64,000 nt of DNA from Methylocystis sp. (GCF_021731785.1 NZ_JAKFWS010000016.1:1-64000); one strand, 5' to 3'; numbered from the stretch's first letter, positions 9,251 through 18,496 are shown. Translations and numbers: made by a program. The notes: generated from the sequence alone by a model not told the origin.

Positions 9251-9411
9251 CCTTTATCTCCCATGCTTGGCTGAGGTTTCGCTTCTCATAACGGAGAGCG
9301 CCCGTTTTCGGCAAATATTGCCTCTGCGCTTGCGCAGGCGGTCGAAGCGGGTCACCATCCACATGCGCTCCCGTCGTAATTGTTTAAGCGTTGCGCAATG
9401 TTGGAGGAAAA

Positions 9412-10635
9412 ATGATTCGCAACATTGTCCTGCTCGACGGCACGTGGAATACGCCCCGCGACTTCACCAGCATCTGCAAAAAATCGTGGGAGGAGAAAGT
9501 CGCCGAACGGCTCATTCCGCCGCGCGGCGCTGACGGCGTCGAGCAAAATGTCCGCTATTTCTCCGGCGTCGGCGCACAAGGATTCAAGATCATCGGGGGC
9601 ACGGTAGGACTCGGCCTGCGCGCGATCGTCCAGGACGCCTACGATTGGGTCGTCGACAATTATCGAGACGATCAGGAGCTGTACATCTACGGATTTTCGC
9701 GCGGCGCCTATGCGGCCCGCGCATTGGCCGGCCTGATCGGCGACTGCGGCGTCAGAAAGACCAAGGACAAGGGTATTTTCGACATCGCGCGCGCCAACAG
9801 GAGCGCGCGGGACGCCTCGCGCCGCGGCGGACCCCCGAGTGGTCCCGACATTCAGGCGAATAATCGCATCAAGCTGCTCGGCGTCTTCGAAACCGTCGGC
9901 TCATACGGCGTGCCCGCGGGCTTCAGCGGGCTTGCGCCGCTGGGTCGCTACATTACGCTCTTGGCTTTCGGCGGGTTCGAAGACACCCGGCTTGGTGCCC
10001 ACGTCGATCACGCCTTGCATGCCATCGGCGTCGACGAGCGGCGCCGTCCGTTCATTCCGACCTTTTGGACGGTCAAGAAAGGGGAGCCGCATCCAAAGAA
10101 CATCGAGCAGAACTGGTTTCCGGGCGTCCATAGCAATGTGGGCGGCGGCTATCCGGAATCGGGTCTTTCCGATATCGCGTTGATCTGGATGATCGCGCGC
10201 ACCCAGGCGCTCACTGGGCTCTCATTCGACAATGGCGCGATCAGGCGCGCGCTGAAGCCAAACATCGACGGCGACATTCCGGACTCGGCGGAGAAATACC
10301 CGATCGACAGGAATTTTCCGCGCAGTCGCGAGATGTTTCCCATCGGCGCTCCGGCCAATAGCCTCCTCTGGGGCGGCAGCCCTGACGAAGAGCATGTCAA
10401 CGAAAAAGTCCACTGGAGCGTGCTGGCCAAGCTCGGCCGAAGCTGCGAAGTCTACGGGGTCGAGAATACGCGTTACGGCCCCTCGAACCTTAAGGCCGCG
10501 ATGGCGCGACTCGGGCCCGGTCTCGCCGGCCGGATCGCCTATGTCACGCCGGAAGAGGCGCGCTTGCTGCCGCCCAATCTCGTGGCTCTGGCTGAGGCAA
10601 GCGCCGTACTTCATTCCGCCGCCGCAATGTCGTAA
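9412..10635 (+). CDS. DUF2235 alpha/beta-hydrolase family protein
   Basis: 407-residue protein of the DUF2235 family, related to Tle1-type phospholipases. It opens with IVLLDGTWN, the usual beginning of the family, and carries the nucleophile elbow GFSRGAYAAR (Ser near residue 98), followed by the GVFETVGSYG and PGVHSNVGGGYPE segments, which hold the acid and the His of a likely catalytic triad. Some members are type VI secretion effectors, but no secretion, VgrG or immunity gene is nearby, so a housekeeping esterase or lipase role is equally possible. The ATG at 9412 has a GGAGG four bases upstream (9403-9407), which decides the start. Confidence 0.82.
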   Translation: MIRNIVLLDGTWNTPRDFTSICKKSWEEKVAERLIPPRGADGVEQNVRYFSGVGAQGFKIIGGTVGLGLRAIVQDAYDWVVDNYRDDQELYIYGFSRGAYAARALAGLIGDCGVRKTKDKGIFDIARANRSARDASRRGGPPSGPDIQANNRIKLLGVFETVGSYGVPAGFSGLAPLGRYITLLAFGGFEDTRLGAHVDHALHAIGVDERRRPFIPTFWTVKKGEPHPKNIEQNWFPGVHSNVGGGYPESGLSDIALIWMIARTQALTGLSFDNGAIRRALKPNIDGDIPDSAEKYPIDRNFPRSREMFPIGAPANSLLWGGSPDEEHVNEKVHWSVLAKLGRSCEVYGVENTRYGPSNLKAAMARLGPGLAGRIAYVTPEEARLLPPNLVALAEASAVLHSAAAMS

Positions 10636-10836
10636 CGGCCTCGCGCGCCTGCGCTGCCGGCTTGGCGCTCCTTACGCCGCGTGTTTTTCGCTTGGCGGCG
10701 CGGCGTCAAGGGGTTATAACCGCTCGAATTCGTGGCGCGCGGCCGGCAGGTCCCGCGCCGCGATCGTTTTGCGGCGCGTTCTCCTTTTGCGGCTCTTCTC
10801 GTAAGGTCGAGCGGCTCCGCACAGCCCGGTAGTCGA

Positions 10837-11028
10837 ATGGTCAATCCCTTTCAGTTCCTGCAGGAAGTCCGCGCCGAGGCGGGCAAGGTCACCTGGCCCA
10901 CGCGGCGGGAGACCTTCATCACCACCGGCCTCGTGATTCTCATGGTTCTGTTCGCCAGCCTGTTTTTCGTCATCGTCGATTACGCGTTGCGTTTCGGCGT
11001 CGGCTTGATGCTGGGCGTCGGGCATTAA
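10837..11028 (+). CDS. secE: Preprotein translocase subunit SecE
   Basis: 63-residue single-helix form of SecE, the essential clamp around SecY in the Sec translocon. The amphipathic VRAEAGKVTWPTRRET segment before one transmembrane helix (about residues 27-52) is diagnostic. Length is typical for alphaproteobacteria. nusG follows 24 bases later, the usual arrangement. The tRNA-Trp gene often found before secE in related genomes is not visible in the 200 bases upstream. Confidence 0.95.
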   Translation: MVNPFQFLQEVRAEAGKVTWPTRRETFITTGLVILMVLFASLFFVIVDYALRFGVGLMLGVGH

Positions 11029-11052
11029 ATAATTGGAGCTTGTCGCGCCGAT

Positions 11053-11583
11053 ATGAGCATGCGCTGGTATATCGTCCACGCCTATTCGAACTTCGAAAAG
11101 AAGGTCGCCGAGGCTATTCGCGAAGGCGCGGCGCAGCGCGGACTCGCCGACAGCTTCGAAGAGATTCTGGTGCCGACCGAGCAGGTCATGGAAGTGCGGC
11201 GCGGCCGCAAGGTGTCCGCCGAGCGCAAATTCTTTCCTGGCTATGTGCTGGTGAAATGCGACCTCAGCGACCAGGTCTTCTCGCTCATCAAGAATACGCC
11301 GAAGGTCACGGGCTTTCTTGGCGCCGACAACAAGCCGATGCCGATCAGCGAGGAAGAGGCGCTGCGCATCAAAGGCCAGGTCGCCGAGGGCGTCGAGCGG
11401 CCGAAGCCGACGATCATGTTCGAGGTCGGGGAGACGGTGCGCGTCGCCGATGGGCCCTTCGCCTCGTTCAACGGCCTCGTCGAGGAAATCGACGAGGCGC
11501 GCTCGCGCCTCAAGGTCGCCGTGTCGATCTTCGGCCGGCCGACGCCGGTCGAACTGGAGTTCGCCCAGGTCGAGAAGGTTTGA
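11053..11583 (+). CDS. nusG: Transcription termination/antitermination factor NusG
   Basis: 176-residue NusG. The N-terminal NGN domain (RWYIVHAYSNFEKKVAEAI, then FFPGYVLVKC) binds RNA polymerase. The C-terminal KOW domain (GETVRVADGPFASFNGLVEEI) contacts Rho or ribosomal protein S10. It sits directly after secE in the standard order. A start two codons later at 11059 would also be possible. Downstream, a coiled-coil gene and a terminator separate it from rplK. Confidence 0.97.
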   Translation: MSMRWYIVHAYSNFEKKVAEAIREGAAQRGLADSFEEILVPTEQVMEVRRGRKVSAERKFFPGYVLVKCDLSDQVFSLIKNTPKVTGFLGADNKPMPISEEEALRIKGQVAEGVERPKPTIMFEVGETVRVADGPFASFNGLVEEIDEARSRLKVAVSIFGRPTPVELEFAQVEKV

Positions 11584-11685
11584 TATTTCCTCTTTCCCCG
11601 CCTTGGCGAGGCAGAGCTGCTGCCCAGTTTTCGCAAATTATGTTATGAAAGACCGCCGCGCTTTTTAGCGGCGATGGAAGCCGCG

Positions 11686-12042
11686 ATGAGCGACGAGCCC
11701 GAGAATTTCACGCTGGCGCTGCTGCGCAAGATCGACGGGAAGGTGGATACGCTTCGCGGCGAGGTTTCGGGCATTCGCGAAGTCATGGCGACGAAGAGCG
11801 ACGTCGCTGACGTCCGCTCGGAGGTCCATTCGCTGCGCGCGGATGTCGCCTCGGACATTATGAATCTGGAAAAGCAGATCAAGGAGCAGGAGAAGCGCCT
11901 GAGCGACCAGATTTCCGGGTTGCGCCGCTCGGTGATGGAATATCACTCTTCTGCGATTGGCCACGGCGTGCTGCTGACCGAATTCGAAGAGCGCTTGCGC
12001 CGGCTCGAAGAGCATGTGGGCTTCACGCCCGAGGGGCATTGA
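11686..12042 (+). CDS. Small coiled-coil protein of unknown function
   Basis: 118-residue soluble protein dominated by heptad-like helix (about residues 8-85: LLRKIDGKVDTLRGEV, then DVADVRSEVHSLRADV and LEKQIKEQEKRL) and ending in a second short helix (LLTEFEERLRRLEEHV). It probably forms an oligomeric coiled coil; no enzymatic motif is present. The ATG at 11686 has GGAAG in front; an ATG at 11674 is also in frame. A small CGCCGC/GCGGCG hairpin lies just upstream (about 11652-11676) and an intrinsic terminator follows the gene, so it appears to be the last gene of the secE-nusG unit. Similar coiled-coil genes with no known role are common in this group. Confidence 0.6.
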   Translation: MSDEPENFTLALLRKIDGKVDTLRGEVSGIREVMATKSDVADVRSEVHSLRADVASDIMNLEKQIKEQEKRLSDQISGLRRSVMEYHSSAIGHGVLLTEFEERLRRLEEHVGFTPEGH

Positions 12043-12098
12043 GGCGCATTTCAGCGGCATTCAGTTGCTTTTGCCGATCTCTTCAGTATAAGTCGCAG

Positions 12099-12121
12099 GC
12101 CCTCTTCCGGAGGGCTTTTTT
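12099..12121 (+). terminator. Intrinsic terminator between the coiled-coil gene and rplK
   Basis: GCCCTC, loop TTCCG, GAGGGC, then six T residues: a 6-bp GC-rich stem with a U tract. It would end transcription of secE-nusG-coiled coil, so rplK-rplA should have their own promoter in the following 130 bases. Confidence 0.8.
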
Positions 12122-12258
12122 CATTCCGTCCAATGGAAATGAAAACATACGTGGCGGGTCTGCCCTGACGCCATCGGGGAACTCCAGACCGGACCACGAA
12201 CTGCAACCGGCGCGCACGCGTGAAAATCGCGGCGGGCGCCAAACGTTGGAGAAAGGCA

Positions 12259-12705
12259 ATGGCGAAGAAAATCGCCGGCTATATCAAACTGCAAGTGCCG
12301 GCCGGCGCGGCCAATCCGTCGCCGCCGATCGGTCCCGCGCTCGGCCAGCGCGGACTCAACATCATGGAGTTCTGCAAGGCGTTCAACGCCAAGACGGGAC
12401 AGATCGAGAAAGGGACGCCGATCCCCGTCGTCATCACCGCCTATCAGGACCGCTCCTTCACCTTCGAAATGAAGCAGCCGCCGGTCAGCTTCTTTCTGAA
12501 GAAGGCCGTGGGCCTCAAGATCGGCAAGAAGCCCGCCTCGGGCTCCAAATTGCCGGGCCGCAACGTCGTCGGAAAGATCACGCAAGCGCAGATCCGCGAC
12601 ATCGCGGAAAAGAAGATCGTCGATCTCAACTGCGCCTCGATCGAATCCGCGATGTCGATGATCGCCGGCTCCGCCCGCGCGATGGGCCTTGAGGTGGTGG
12701 AGTAA
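12259..12705 (+). CDS. rplK: 50S ribosomal protein L11
   Basis: 148-residue L11, part of the GTPase-associated centre of the large subunit. The N-terminal domain shows [22 protein letters not shown] and the C-terminal RNA-binding domain shows [18 protein letters not shown]. The start at 12259 follows a GGAGAAAGG ribosome-binding site and gives the conserved [10 protein letters not shown] opening; a longer in-frame start at 12220 is rejected. rplA follows after 4 bases. Confidence 0.97.
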   Translation: MAKKIAGYIKLQVPAGAANPSPPIGPALGQRGLNIMEFCKAFNAKTGQIEKGTPIPVVITAYQDRSFTFEMKQPPVSFFLKKAVGLKIGKKPASGSKLPGRNVVGKITQAQIRDIAEKKIVDLNCASIESAMSMIAGSARAMGLEVVE

Positions 12706-12709
12706 GATC

Positions 12710-13414
12710 ATGGCGCACATCGGAAAACGCATTGCGAAGACCCGCGAGGGCATCGAACGCACGAAGCTCTATCCCGTCACCGACGCCGTGAAGCTGGTGC
12801 GCGAGCGCGCCAAGGCCAAGTTCGACGAGTCCGTCGAAATCGCCATGAATCTCGGGGTCGACCCGAAGCATGCCGATCAGATGGTGCGCGGCGTCGTCAA
12901 TCTGCCGAACGGCACCGGCCGCGTTCTGCGCGTCGCGGTCTTCGCGCGCGGCGCCAAGGCGGATGAGGCCAAAGCCGCGGGCGCCGACGTCGTCGGGGCA
13001 GAGGATCTCGTCACGACGGTGCAGGGCGGAACGATCGACTTCGACCGCTGCATCGCGACGCCGGACATGATGCCGCTCGTCGGGCGCCTGGGCAAAGTGC
13101 TCGGGCCTCGCGGCTTGATGCCGAACCCGAAGGTCGGCACGGTGACGATGGACGTCGCCGGCGCGGTGAAGGCCAGCAAGGGCGGCGCTGTCGAGTTCCG
13201 CGTCGAAAAGGCCGGCATCGTTCAGGGCACGGTCGGCAAGGCCTCGTTCGACGACGGCAAGCTCGTCGAGAACATCAAGGCCTTCGTCGACGCCGTCGCC
13301 AAGGCGAAGCCGCAGGGCGCCAAGGGCACCTACATCCAGCGCATCGCCATCTGCTCGACCCAGGGTCCGGGCGTGAAGGTCGACGTATCGAGTCTGGGCG
13401 CCGCCCCGCACTGA
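12710..13414 (+). CDS. rplA: 50S ribosomal protein L1
   Basis: 234-residue L1, the mobile stalk protein at the E site and, in many bacteria, translational repressor of its own operon. Conserved segments: [14 protein letters not shown] at the N terminus and the hallmark [15 protein letters not shown] in the centre. The start at 12710 is the ATG giving MAHIGKR. In most proteobacteria rplJ, rplL and rpoB follow; here a hairpin and an ABC exporter follow instead. Confidence 0.97.
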   Translation: MAHIGKRIAKTREGIERTKLYPVTDAVKLVRERAKAKFDESVEIAMNLGVDPKHADQMVRGVVNLPNGTGRVLRVAVFARGAKADEAKAAGADVVGAEDLVTTVQGGTIDFDRCIATPDMMPLVGRLGKVLGPRGLMPNPKVGTVTMDVAGAVKASKGGAVEFRVEKAGIVQGTVGKASFDDGKLVENIKAFVDAVAKAKPQGAKGTYIQRIAICSTQGPGVKVDVSSLGAAPH

Positions 13415-13472
13415 GCGCTGCTGCTTGACCGTGTTGGCGCAATGATGCAGGCTTAATCGGAAATTATACCCT

Positions 13473-13500
13473 CTCCGGCGCGAGGCCACGCGCGCCGGAG
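13473..13500 (+). terminator. Strong hairpin after rplA (possible terminator)
   Basis: A perfect 10-bp stem, CTCCGGCGCG with CGCGCCGGAG, around an 8-base loop, 58 bases after the rplA stop. Only two T residues follow it, so it is not a textbook intrinsic terminator. It may act as a weak terminator or as a 3' stabilising or processing structure separating rplKA from the ABC exporter genes. Confidence 0.45.
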
Positions 13501-13524
13501 TTGAGCCGTGGGGCGGATGCGGCC

Positions 13525-14238
13525 ATGCTTGAAGCGCGCAACCTCACCAAGACGTATGACGGCGCGGACTGGCCGGCGCTTGACCGTCTGAATTTGATCG
13601 TGCCGGCGGGCGAGGTGTTTTGCCTGCTCGGGCCCAACGGCGCCGGCAAGACGACGACCGTCAATCTTTTCCTGAATTTTATCCAGCCGACGGCGGGACA
13701 GGCGCTCGTTTGTGGCATCGACGCCGCGGTTGATCCCTCGGCGGCGCGCGCGCTTCTCGCCTATATCCCCGAGCAGGTAATGCTCTACGGCGCGCTCACC
13801 GGCCTCGAAAACCTGCAATATTTTACCGAAATCTCGGGCGCCGAAGCGCCGCGCGACACGCTGCTTTCGCTGCTTGCCGCCGCCGGCTTGCCGAGCGACG
13901 CCTTTCAACGTCCCGTGCGCGGCTATTCCAAAGGCATGCGCCAGAAGGTCGGCGTCGCCATCGCGCTCGCAAGGCGCGTGCAGGCGCTGGTGCTCGACGA
14001 GCCGACCTCCGGGCTCGATCCGCTCGCGGCGAATGAGTTCGCCGCACTGATCGAGCGGCTGCGCAAGGACGGCATGGCGGTGCTGATGGTCACGCATGAT
14101 CTTTTTCTCGCCAAGCAGTGCGGCACGAAGATCGGCATCATGGCGCGGGGACGTCTGGCGTCGGTGTTCGGCGCCGACGACGTCGATCATCTGGGCTTGG
14201 AGCGCGCCTATCTCGATCTTTTCGCGAGGGCTGCATGA
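13525..14238 (+). CDS. ABC transporter ATP-binding protein (ABC-2 type exporter)
   Basis: 237-residue ATPase. Walker A GPNGAGKT (about residues 34-41), signature YSKGMRQK, Walker B ALVLDEP followed by the SGLD D-loop, and the switch His in VTHD. The sequence resembles the NatA/CcmA-like ATPases that pair with ABC-2 permeases. The ATG at 13525 gives MLEARNLTKTY, the normal family start; GGGGCGG precedes it. The stop overlaps the next permease gene as ATGA, so the three genes 13525-17183 form one operon. Substrate unknown. Confidence 0.9.
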   Translation: MLEARNLTKTYDGADWPALDRLNLIVPAGEVFCLLGPNGAGKTTTVNLFLNFIQPTAGQALVCGIDAAVDPSAARALLAYIPEQVMLYGALTGLENLQYFTEISGAEAPRDTLLSLLAAAGLPSDAFQRPVRGYSKGMRQKVGVAIALARRVQALVLDEPTSGLDPLAANEFAALIERLRKDGMAVLMVTHDLFLAKQCGTKIGIMARGRLASVFGADDVDHLGLERAYLDLFARAA

Positions 14239-15713
14239 GCGATCTCGCGCTCGCGCCACTCGCCGTGGCGGCGCCGGCGAAGAGCCGCTGGCGCGTCATG
14301 CGCGCGGTCGCAGCCAAGGAATGGCTGGAGCTTTTTCGCGACCGTCGCCTCGTCTGGCTTTGCGCCTTCGTCGTCGCGCTGATGCTGGCCGCGCTCGCCT
14401 TCGGCTATGTCGAAAGCGCCCGCATCTTAAGCGAGCGAGAGGCGGCGGCGAGGGCCGATCGCGAACTCTGGGTCGGACAGAGCGCCAAGAATCCACACGC
14501 CGCCGCGCATTTTGGCCAATACGCCTTCAAGCCGCTGAGTCCGCTGGCGCTCGCCGATCCCGGCGTCGACGCCTATGTCGGCTCGGCGGTGTGGCTTGAG
14601 GCGCATAAGCAAAATGAGACGCAGTTCAAACAGGCCCGCGACGGCGGCGTCGGCGCGCGCCTCGGTGCGCTGTCGCTTGCGTTTATTTTGCAGACGATCG
14701 CGCCGCTGATCGTCATTCTGATGGGATTTGCGAGCTTCTCGGGCGAGCGGGAGAGCGGCACGCTGAAACAGTTGCTCAGCGTCGGCGCGCGGCCGCGCGA
14801 CATTCTCGCCGGCAAAGCGCTGGCGCTCATCGGCGCGATTTTCGCTCTCCTTGCGCCGGCCTTCATCGGCGCGGCGCTCGCCTTGTTCTTCTTCGTCGAT
14901 CGCGAGCGCCTGTCACTTGTCGATCAATTCATTCGTCTGGGCGTGCTCGGTGCCGCCTATGCGGCCTATCTTGCCGGCTTCGCGTTTTTGTCGCTTGGCG
15001 TTTCGGCGCTCGCCAGAAATTCGCGCGCGGCGCTCGTCACGCTGCTCGCGTTCTGGCTCGCCAATTCATTTCTCGCGCCAAGGCTTGCGACAGACGCGGC
15101 GCGCGCCTTTGCGCCAACCCCGACGTGGCAGGAATTTCGCGCGGGCATCGCGCAAGATAAGGCGAAAACTTTCGGTCATGACGAGAGTCATCCCGGTTTC
15201 GTCGCGTTCCGCGACGAGACCTTGAAGAAATACGGCGTCACGCGGATCGAGGATTTGCCGGTCAATTTCCGCGGCCTCGCGCTGCGCAAGGACGATGAGA
15301 GCGGCTACGCGATTTTCGACCGCCATTTCGGCGCGTTGCAGACCGCCTTCGACCGCCAGGACGCGCTCCGCGCCGCGCCGGGCTTCCTTTTTCCGCTCCT
15401 GGCGCTGCGGCCGATCTCAATGGCCTTTGCCGGCGTCGACAGTCGCAGCCAATTCGATTTCGCTTCCGGCGCCGAAGCGCATCGGCGCGACATTCAGAAC
15501 GAAGTAAGCGACAACATCATCCATTTTGCCCACGACAATACTTACCTCGCCGGCCCGGAGCTGTGGCGAAAGATCGCCGCCTTCGCCTATCGGGCGCCTG
15601 GAGCTGGCTTCGCCCTGGGATACAGCTTGCTGCCCACCGCCGCGCTTGTCGGGTGGCTCGCGATCGCGGCAGTCTTTGCGCTCTTCGCAGCGCGCCGTTT
15701 GCGGCCGGTGTGA
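14235..15713 (+). CDS. ABC-2 permease, DUF3526-like
   Basis: 492-residue membrane subunit. A cytoplasmic lead-in (WRVMRAVAAKEWLELFRDRR) is followed by a first helix (about residues 38-58), a large periplasmic portion, a block of helices (about 145-300), a second large soluble segment and a last helix before the C-terminal FAARRLRP. This layout, with long periplasmic insertions, matches ABC-2 permeases with DUF3526. It carries the ABC-2 hallmark FSGERESGTLKQLLSVGARP. It is translationally coupled to the ATPase gene and followed by a second permease of the same type. Confidence 0.82.
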   Translation: MSDLALAPLAVAAPAKSRWRVMRAVAAKEWLELFRDRRLVWLCAFVVALMLAALAFGYVESARILSEREAAARADRELWVGQSAKNPHAAAHFGQYAFKPLSPLALADPGVDAYVGSAVWLEAHKQNETQFKQARDGGVGARLGALSLAFILQTIAPLIVILMGFASFSGERESGTLKQLLSVGARPRDILAGKALALIGAIFALLAPAFIGAALALFFFVDRERLSLVDQFIRLGVLGAAYAAYLAGFAFLSLGVSALARNSRAALVTLLAFWLANSFLAPRLATDAARAFAPTPTWQEFRAGIAQDKAKTFGHDESHPGFVAFRDETLKKYGVTRIEDLPVNFRGLALRKDDESGYAIFDRHFGALQTAFDRQDALRAAPGFLFPLLALRPISMAFAGVDSRSQFDFASGAEAHRRDIQNEVSDNIIHFAHDNTYLAGPELWRKIAAFAYRAPGAGFALGYSLLPTAALVGWLAIAAVFALFAARRLRPV

Positions 15714-15722
15714 GGCGCGCCG

Positions 15723-17183
15723 ATGTCTTCCGCTTTTCTCGCCGGCGCGCGTTTTGAAGCGCGCATGATGCGCCGCGACGGCGCGGTCTGGTTTGCGCTG
15801 CTGATTTTGGCGGGCGTCGCGCTGTTCGCCCTCGCCATGGGGTCGGCGCGGATCGCTGCGCAGCAGGCGACGATCGCCGCAGCGCGCGCCGACGAAAGCC
15901 AGCGGCTTTCCAGACTTCAAAAAACGCTGGCGCAATTGCAGCAGGGCGACGCGCAGGGAAAGCCTGCGCCCGAGCCGCCGCCGTTCCGCGATCCGCGTAA
16001 CCCGGCTTTCATGGGCGGCGGACCTGCGGCGACAGTCGCGGCGCTCGCGCCCGCGCCCTTGGGGCTCGTCGCGACCGGCCAGAGCGACCTGCTGCCGCCC
16101 GCGGTCCGGGTGACGACGGGTTCGAAGGACAGTTTTCTCTTCGCCGACGAGATCGACAATCCCGCCAATCTGATGTCGGGCGCGACCGATCTCGCCTTCG
16201 TCGTCGTCTTTGTCTATCCGCTCGTCGTTCTGGCGATGGCCTTCAATCTGCTCGCCGGCGAGCGCGAGCAGGGAACGCTGGGCATGACGCTCGCCTCGGC
16301 GCGCCGGCCCGCCGCCGCGCTCGGTGGAAAGCTGGCCGCGCGCGTCGCCGCGCCGATCGCCGTGATGCTGTTTGCGGTGGCGGCGGGCGTCTGGATTTTC
16401 GCGGGCAGGGAGCGGCTCGCCTCTTCGGGCTTCGCCGCGCTGCTCGCGGTCGTGGCGCTCTATGGCCTGTTCTGGGCGGCGCTGGCGGCCGCGGTCGACG
16501 GGCTCGGCCGAGGCTCGGCGTTCAACGCGCTGACGCTGATTGGCGCATGGGTGGCGATCACGATGATCTTGCCGGCCGCGATCAACAGCCTCGCCGCCTT
16601 TGCGCATCCGGCGCCGTCGCGGATCGATATGGTGCTGGCGGCCCGCGCCGCCTCGACCGACGCCGATCGCGCCCGCGACGCGGCGCTCGCCCGCTACGCC
16701 GACGAGCATGGCGGCGGCGGCAAGCCGGCGAGCGGCGGCGCCGCGCAGGAGGCGACGCTACGCCGCCTCGCGACGCAGGAGGCGGCCTTTCAACGCGTCG
16801 AAGCGATCGTCGCCGACCATGACGCGCAGCTTGCGCGACAGCGCGACTTGTCCGACCGGCTTGGCTATCTCTCGCCCGCCTATCTGACCTATCGGGCGCT
16901 GGCCGACATCGCCGGCTCGGGGGAAGCGCGCTATCGTGCCTTTCTCGACCGCATCCGCGCCTTCCATGTCGATTGGCGCGAGTTCTTCCTTTCGCGGGCC
17001 AAGGCCGGCGCATCGCTGACGGCGCAGGATTACGCGGCAATGCCGAAATTTACGCAGGCGGACGAAGAGTTGGTGGCGTGCGCGCCGGCCGGACTTGCCG
17101 GCCCGCTCATCGGCGTCGCGCTGCCGATGCTGATTCTCGCCATTTTCGCTTGGCGCGGATTCCGCCGGGCCGCGCCACGATAG
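15723..17183 (+). CDS. Second ABC-2 permease, DUF3526-like
   Basis: 486-residue paralogue of the preceding permease. It has the same plan: an N-terminal helix (about residues 22-42), a Gln/Ala-rich periplasmic loop, a helix block (about 155-290) opening with the ABC-2 consensus LLAGEREQGTLGMTLASARRP, a long soluble segment and a terminal helix before FRRAAPR. The two permeases probably form a heterodimer with the shared ATPase. DUF3526 exporters elsewhere are often linked to TonB receptors, but none is next to this operon, so the cargo cannot be inferred. Confidence 0.82.
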   Translation: MSSAFLAGARFEARMMRRDGAVWFALLILAGVALFALAMGSARIAAQQATIAAARADESQRLSRLQKTLAQLQQGDAQGKPAPEPPPFRDPRNPAFMGGGPAATVAALAPAPLGLVATGQSDLLPPAVRVTTGSKDSFLFADEIDNPANLMSGATDLAFVVVFVYPLVVLAMAFNLLAGEREQGTLGMTLASARRPAAALGGKLAARVAAPIAVMLFAVAAGVWIFAGRERLASSGFAALLAVVALYGLFWAALAAAVDGLGRGSAFNALTLIGAWVAITMILPAAINSLAAFAHPAPSRIDMVLAARAASTDADRARDAALARYADEHGGGGKPASGGAAQEATLRRLATQEAAFQRVEAIVADHDAQLARQRDLSDRLGYLSPAYLTYRALADIAGSGEARYRAFLDRIRAFHVDWREFFLSRAKAGASLTAQDYAAMPKFTQADEELVACAPAGLAGPLIGVALPMLILAIFAWRGFRRAAPR

Positions 17184-17403
17184 AGCGCGGCCGGCAACGT
17201 CCTCAGCTTGAATTTCGGCCTACCTTAGAAGTCGTCCGCCGTGCGGATGATGAATGGCTTGATTTGACCCAAGGCGGACTTTATTGGGAAAAAGGCCGAC
17301 CATGCCTGTTTAAGCAGACTTGGCCGGCACGTGCGTTAAATTTTGGTATGGATTCGTTACTATCGCAAAGCTCTTCGTGACGTCACGCAGCTCGCTGCAG
17401 CGC

Positions 17404-18252
17404 TCACCGTTTGGTGACGATCACCTCGAGATATTCACTGGGAACGACCATCGTCTTGTCGCCGGACGTATTGTAGCGTCCGATCAGATCGATGATGTCA
17501 CACGAGAGGCCCTTCCGGTCGGCGTCGTCGAGCGCCTCGAAAGCTTTGAGCACGGGCCCGTAGTAGGAGCGGAAGATATCGAGGAAGTGCTGCGGCGAGT
17601 GGTAGCGGAAATTGAAGTGGCGCGGCTCGGTGGCGAGTGTAAATGCCGCTGGAGCAAACGTCATCTCCACCCAGCTGCGCGTGCCCCAGACCGCCGGCGA
17701 CTTCACGCCGGCGGGCGGCGGCAAGTATTTACCGATCGTCTTGAACAATTGGCCGACGAAGCTTTCCGGCGTCCAGTTGGCGAGGCCTATGTGACCGCCG
17801 GACCTGCACACCCTTATCATTTCGGCTGAGGTACGATCCTGATCGGGGCTGAACATCGCGCCGAACGTCGAGACCACCGCGTCGAAACACGCGTCCGCGA
17901 ACGGCAGATTCTCGGCGTCGGCGACTTGGAATTTGACCTGCAGCCCTTCCGCTTCGGCTCGCATGCGGCCACGCACCAGTACGGGCTCGACATAATCCGT
18001 GGACGTAACCTCGCACCAACGCCGAGCGGCGGCTAGCGTGACATTGCCGTTACCGGCGGCGACGTCGAGCACGGTCTGGCCAGCACGCAGGTCCATGGCT
18101 TCCGCCAATCGTTCGCCGACAATTTGCAAGGTTGTGCCGACGACGGCGTAGTCGCCGGACGACCAGGCTGTCTGCTGCTTGGCCTTGAGGGCGTTCAATT
18201 CCACAGCCGGCTTTGCTGTCACAGGCGGGCGGCATTCAATTGCTGTAGTCAT
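17404..18252 (-). CDS. Class I SAM-dependent methyltransferase
   Basis: 282-residue methyltransferase with the SAM-binding glycine motif VLDVAAGNGNVTLAAARR (about residues 61-78), the acidic end of the next strand at VTSTDYVEP, and the motif LPFADACFDAVVSTFG. The family acts on small molecules (ubiquinone/ArsM-like fold), but no substrate can be named. The start at 18252 has GGAG upstream (GTTGAGGAGACCGATC before ATG). It is divergent from an AraC-type regulator with 244 bases between them, suggesting regulation by that protein. The pair looks less GC-rich than its surroundings and may have been acquired together. Confidence 0.85.
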   Translation of the reverse strand: MTTAIECRPPVTAKPAVELNALKAKQQTAWSSGDYAVVGTTLQIVGERLAEAMDLRAGQTVLDVAAGNGNVTLAAARRWCEVTSTDYVEPVLVRGRMRAEAEGLQVKFQVADAENLPFADACFDAVVSTFGAMFSPDQDRTSAEMIRVCRSGGHIGLANWTPESFVGQLFKTIGKYLPPPAGVKSPAVWGTRSWVEMTFAPAAFTLATEPRHFNFRYHSPQHFLDIFRSYYGPVLKAFEALDDADRKGLSCDIIDLIGRYNTSGDKTMVVPSEYLEVIVTKR

Positions 18253-18496
18253 GATCGGTCTCCTCAACAATTCCGAGTCGCAACACGTCGCCAAAGGCGA
18301 CGTATCGAGGCGCACGGCGCGTGCGACCTTGGCATGAGCCTTAGGTCAATCGCCTCCCGCGTTGAATGATTGCGCTGCCCGCCTTCTTGCTCGCGCATCC
18401 AGAATTGCTATCGTCCCTGCCGATTGTCCGGGCAGCTTGCTTTAGCGTCCAGCATGTAGTGGCAGACACAGCAATTGTACTTCGAGAGGTCATGCC

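Noticed and set aside
10636..10836. tRNA-Trp gene before secE
   Set aside because: Looked for because it is common at this position in relatives, but no cloverleaf, anticodon arm or T-loop sequence is present.
17184..17403. DUF1127-like or transposase fragment after the ABC exporter
   Set aside because: A frame reading WIRYYRKALRDVTQLAA looks vaguely like a DUF1127 motif, but it is too short and lacks a start, so it is not reported as a gene.
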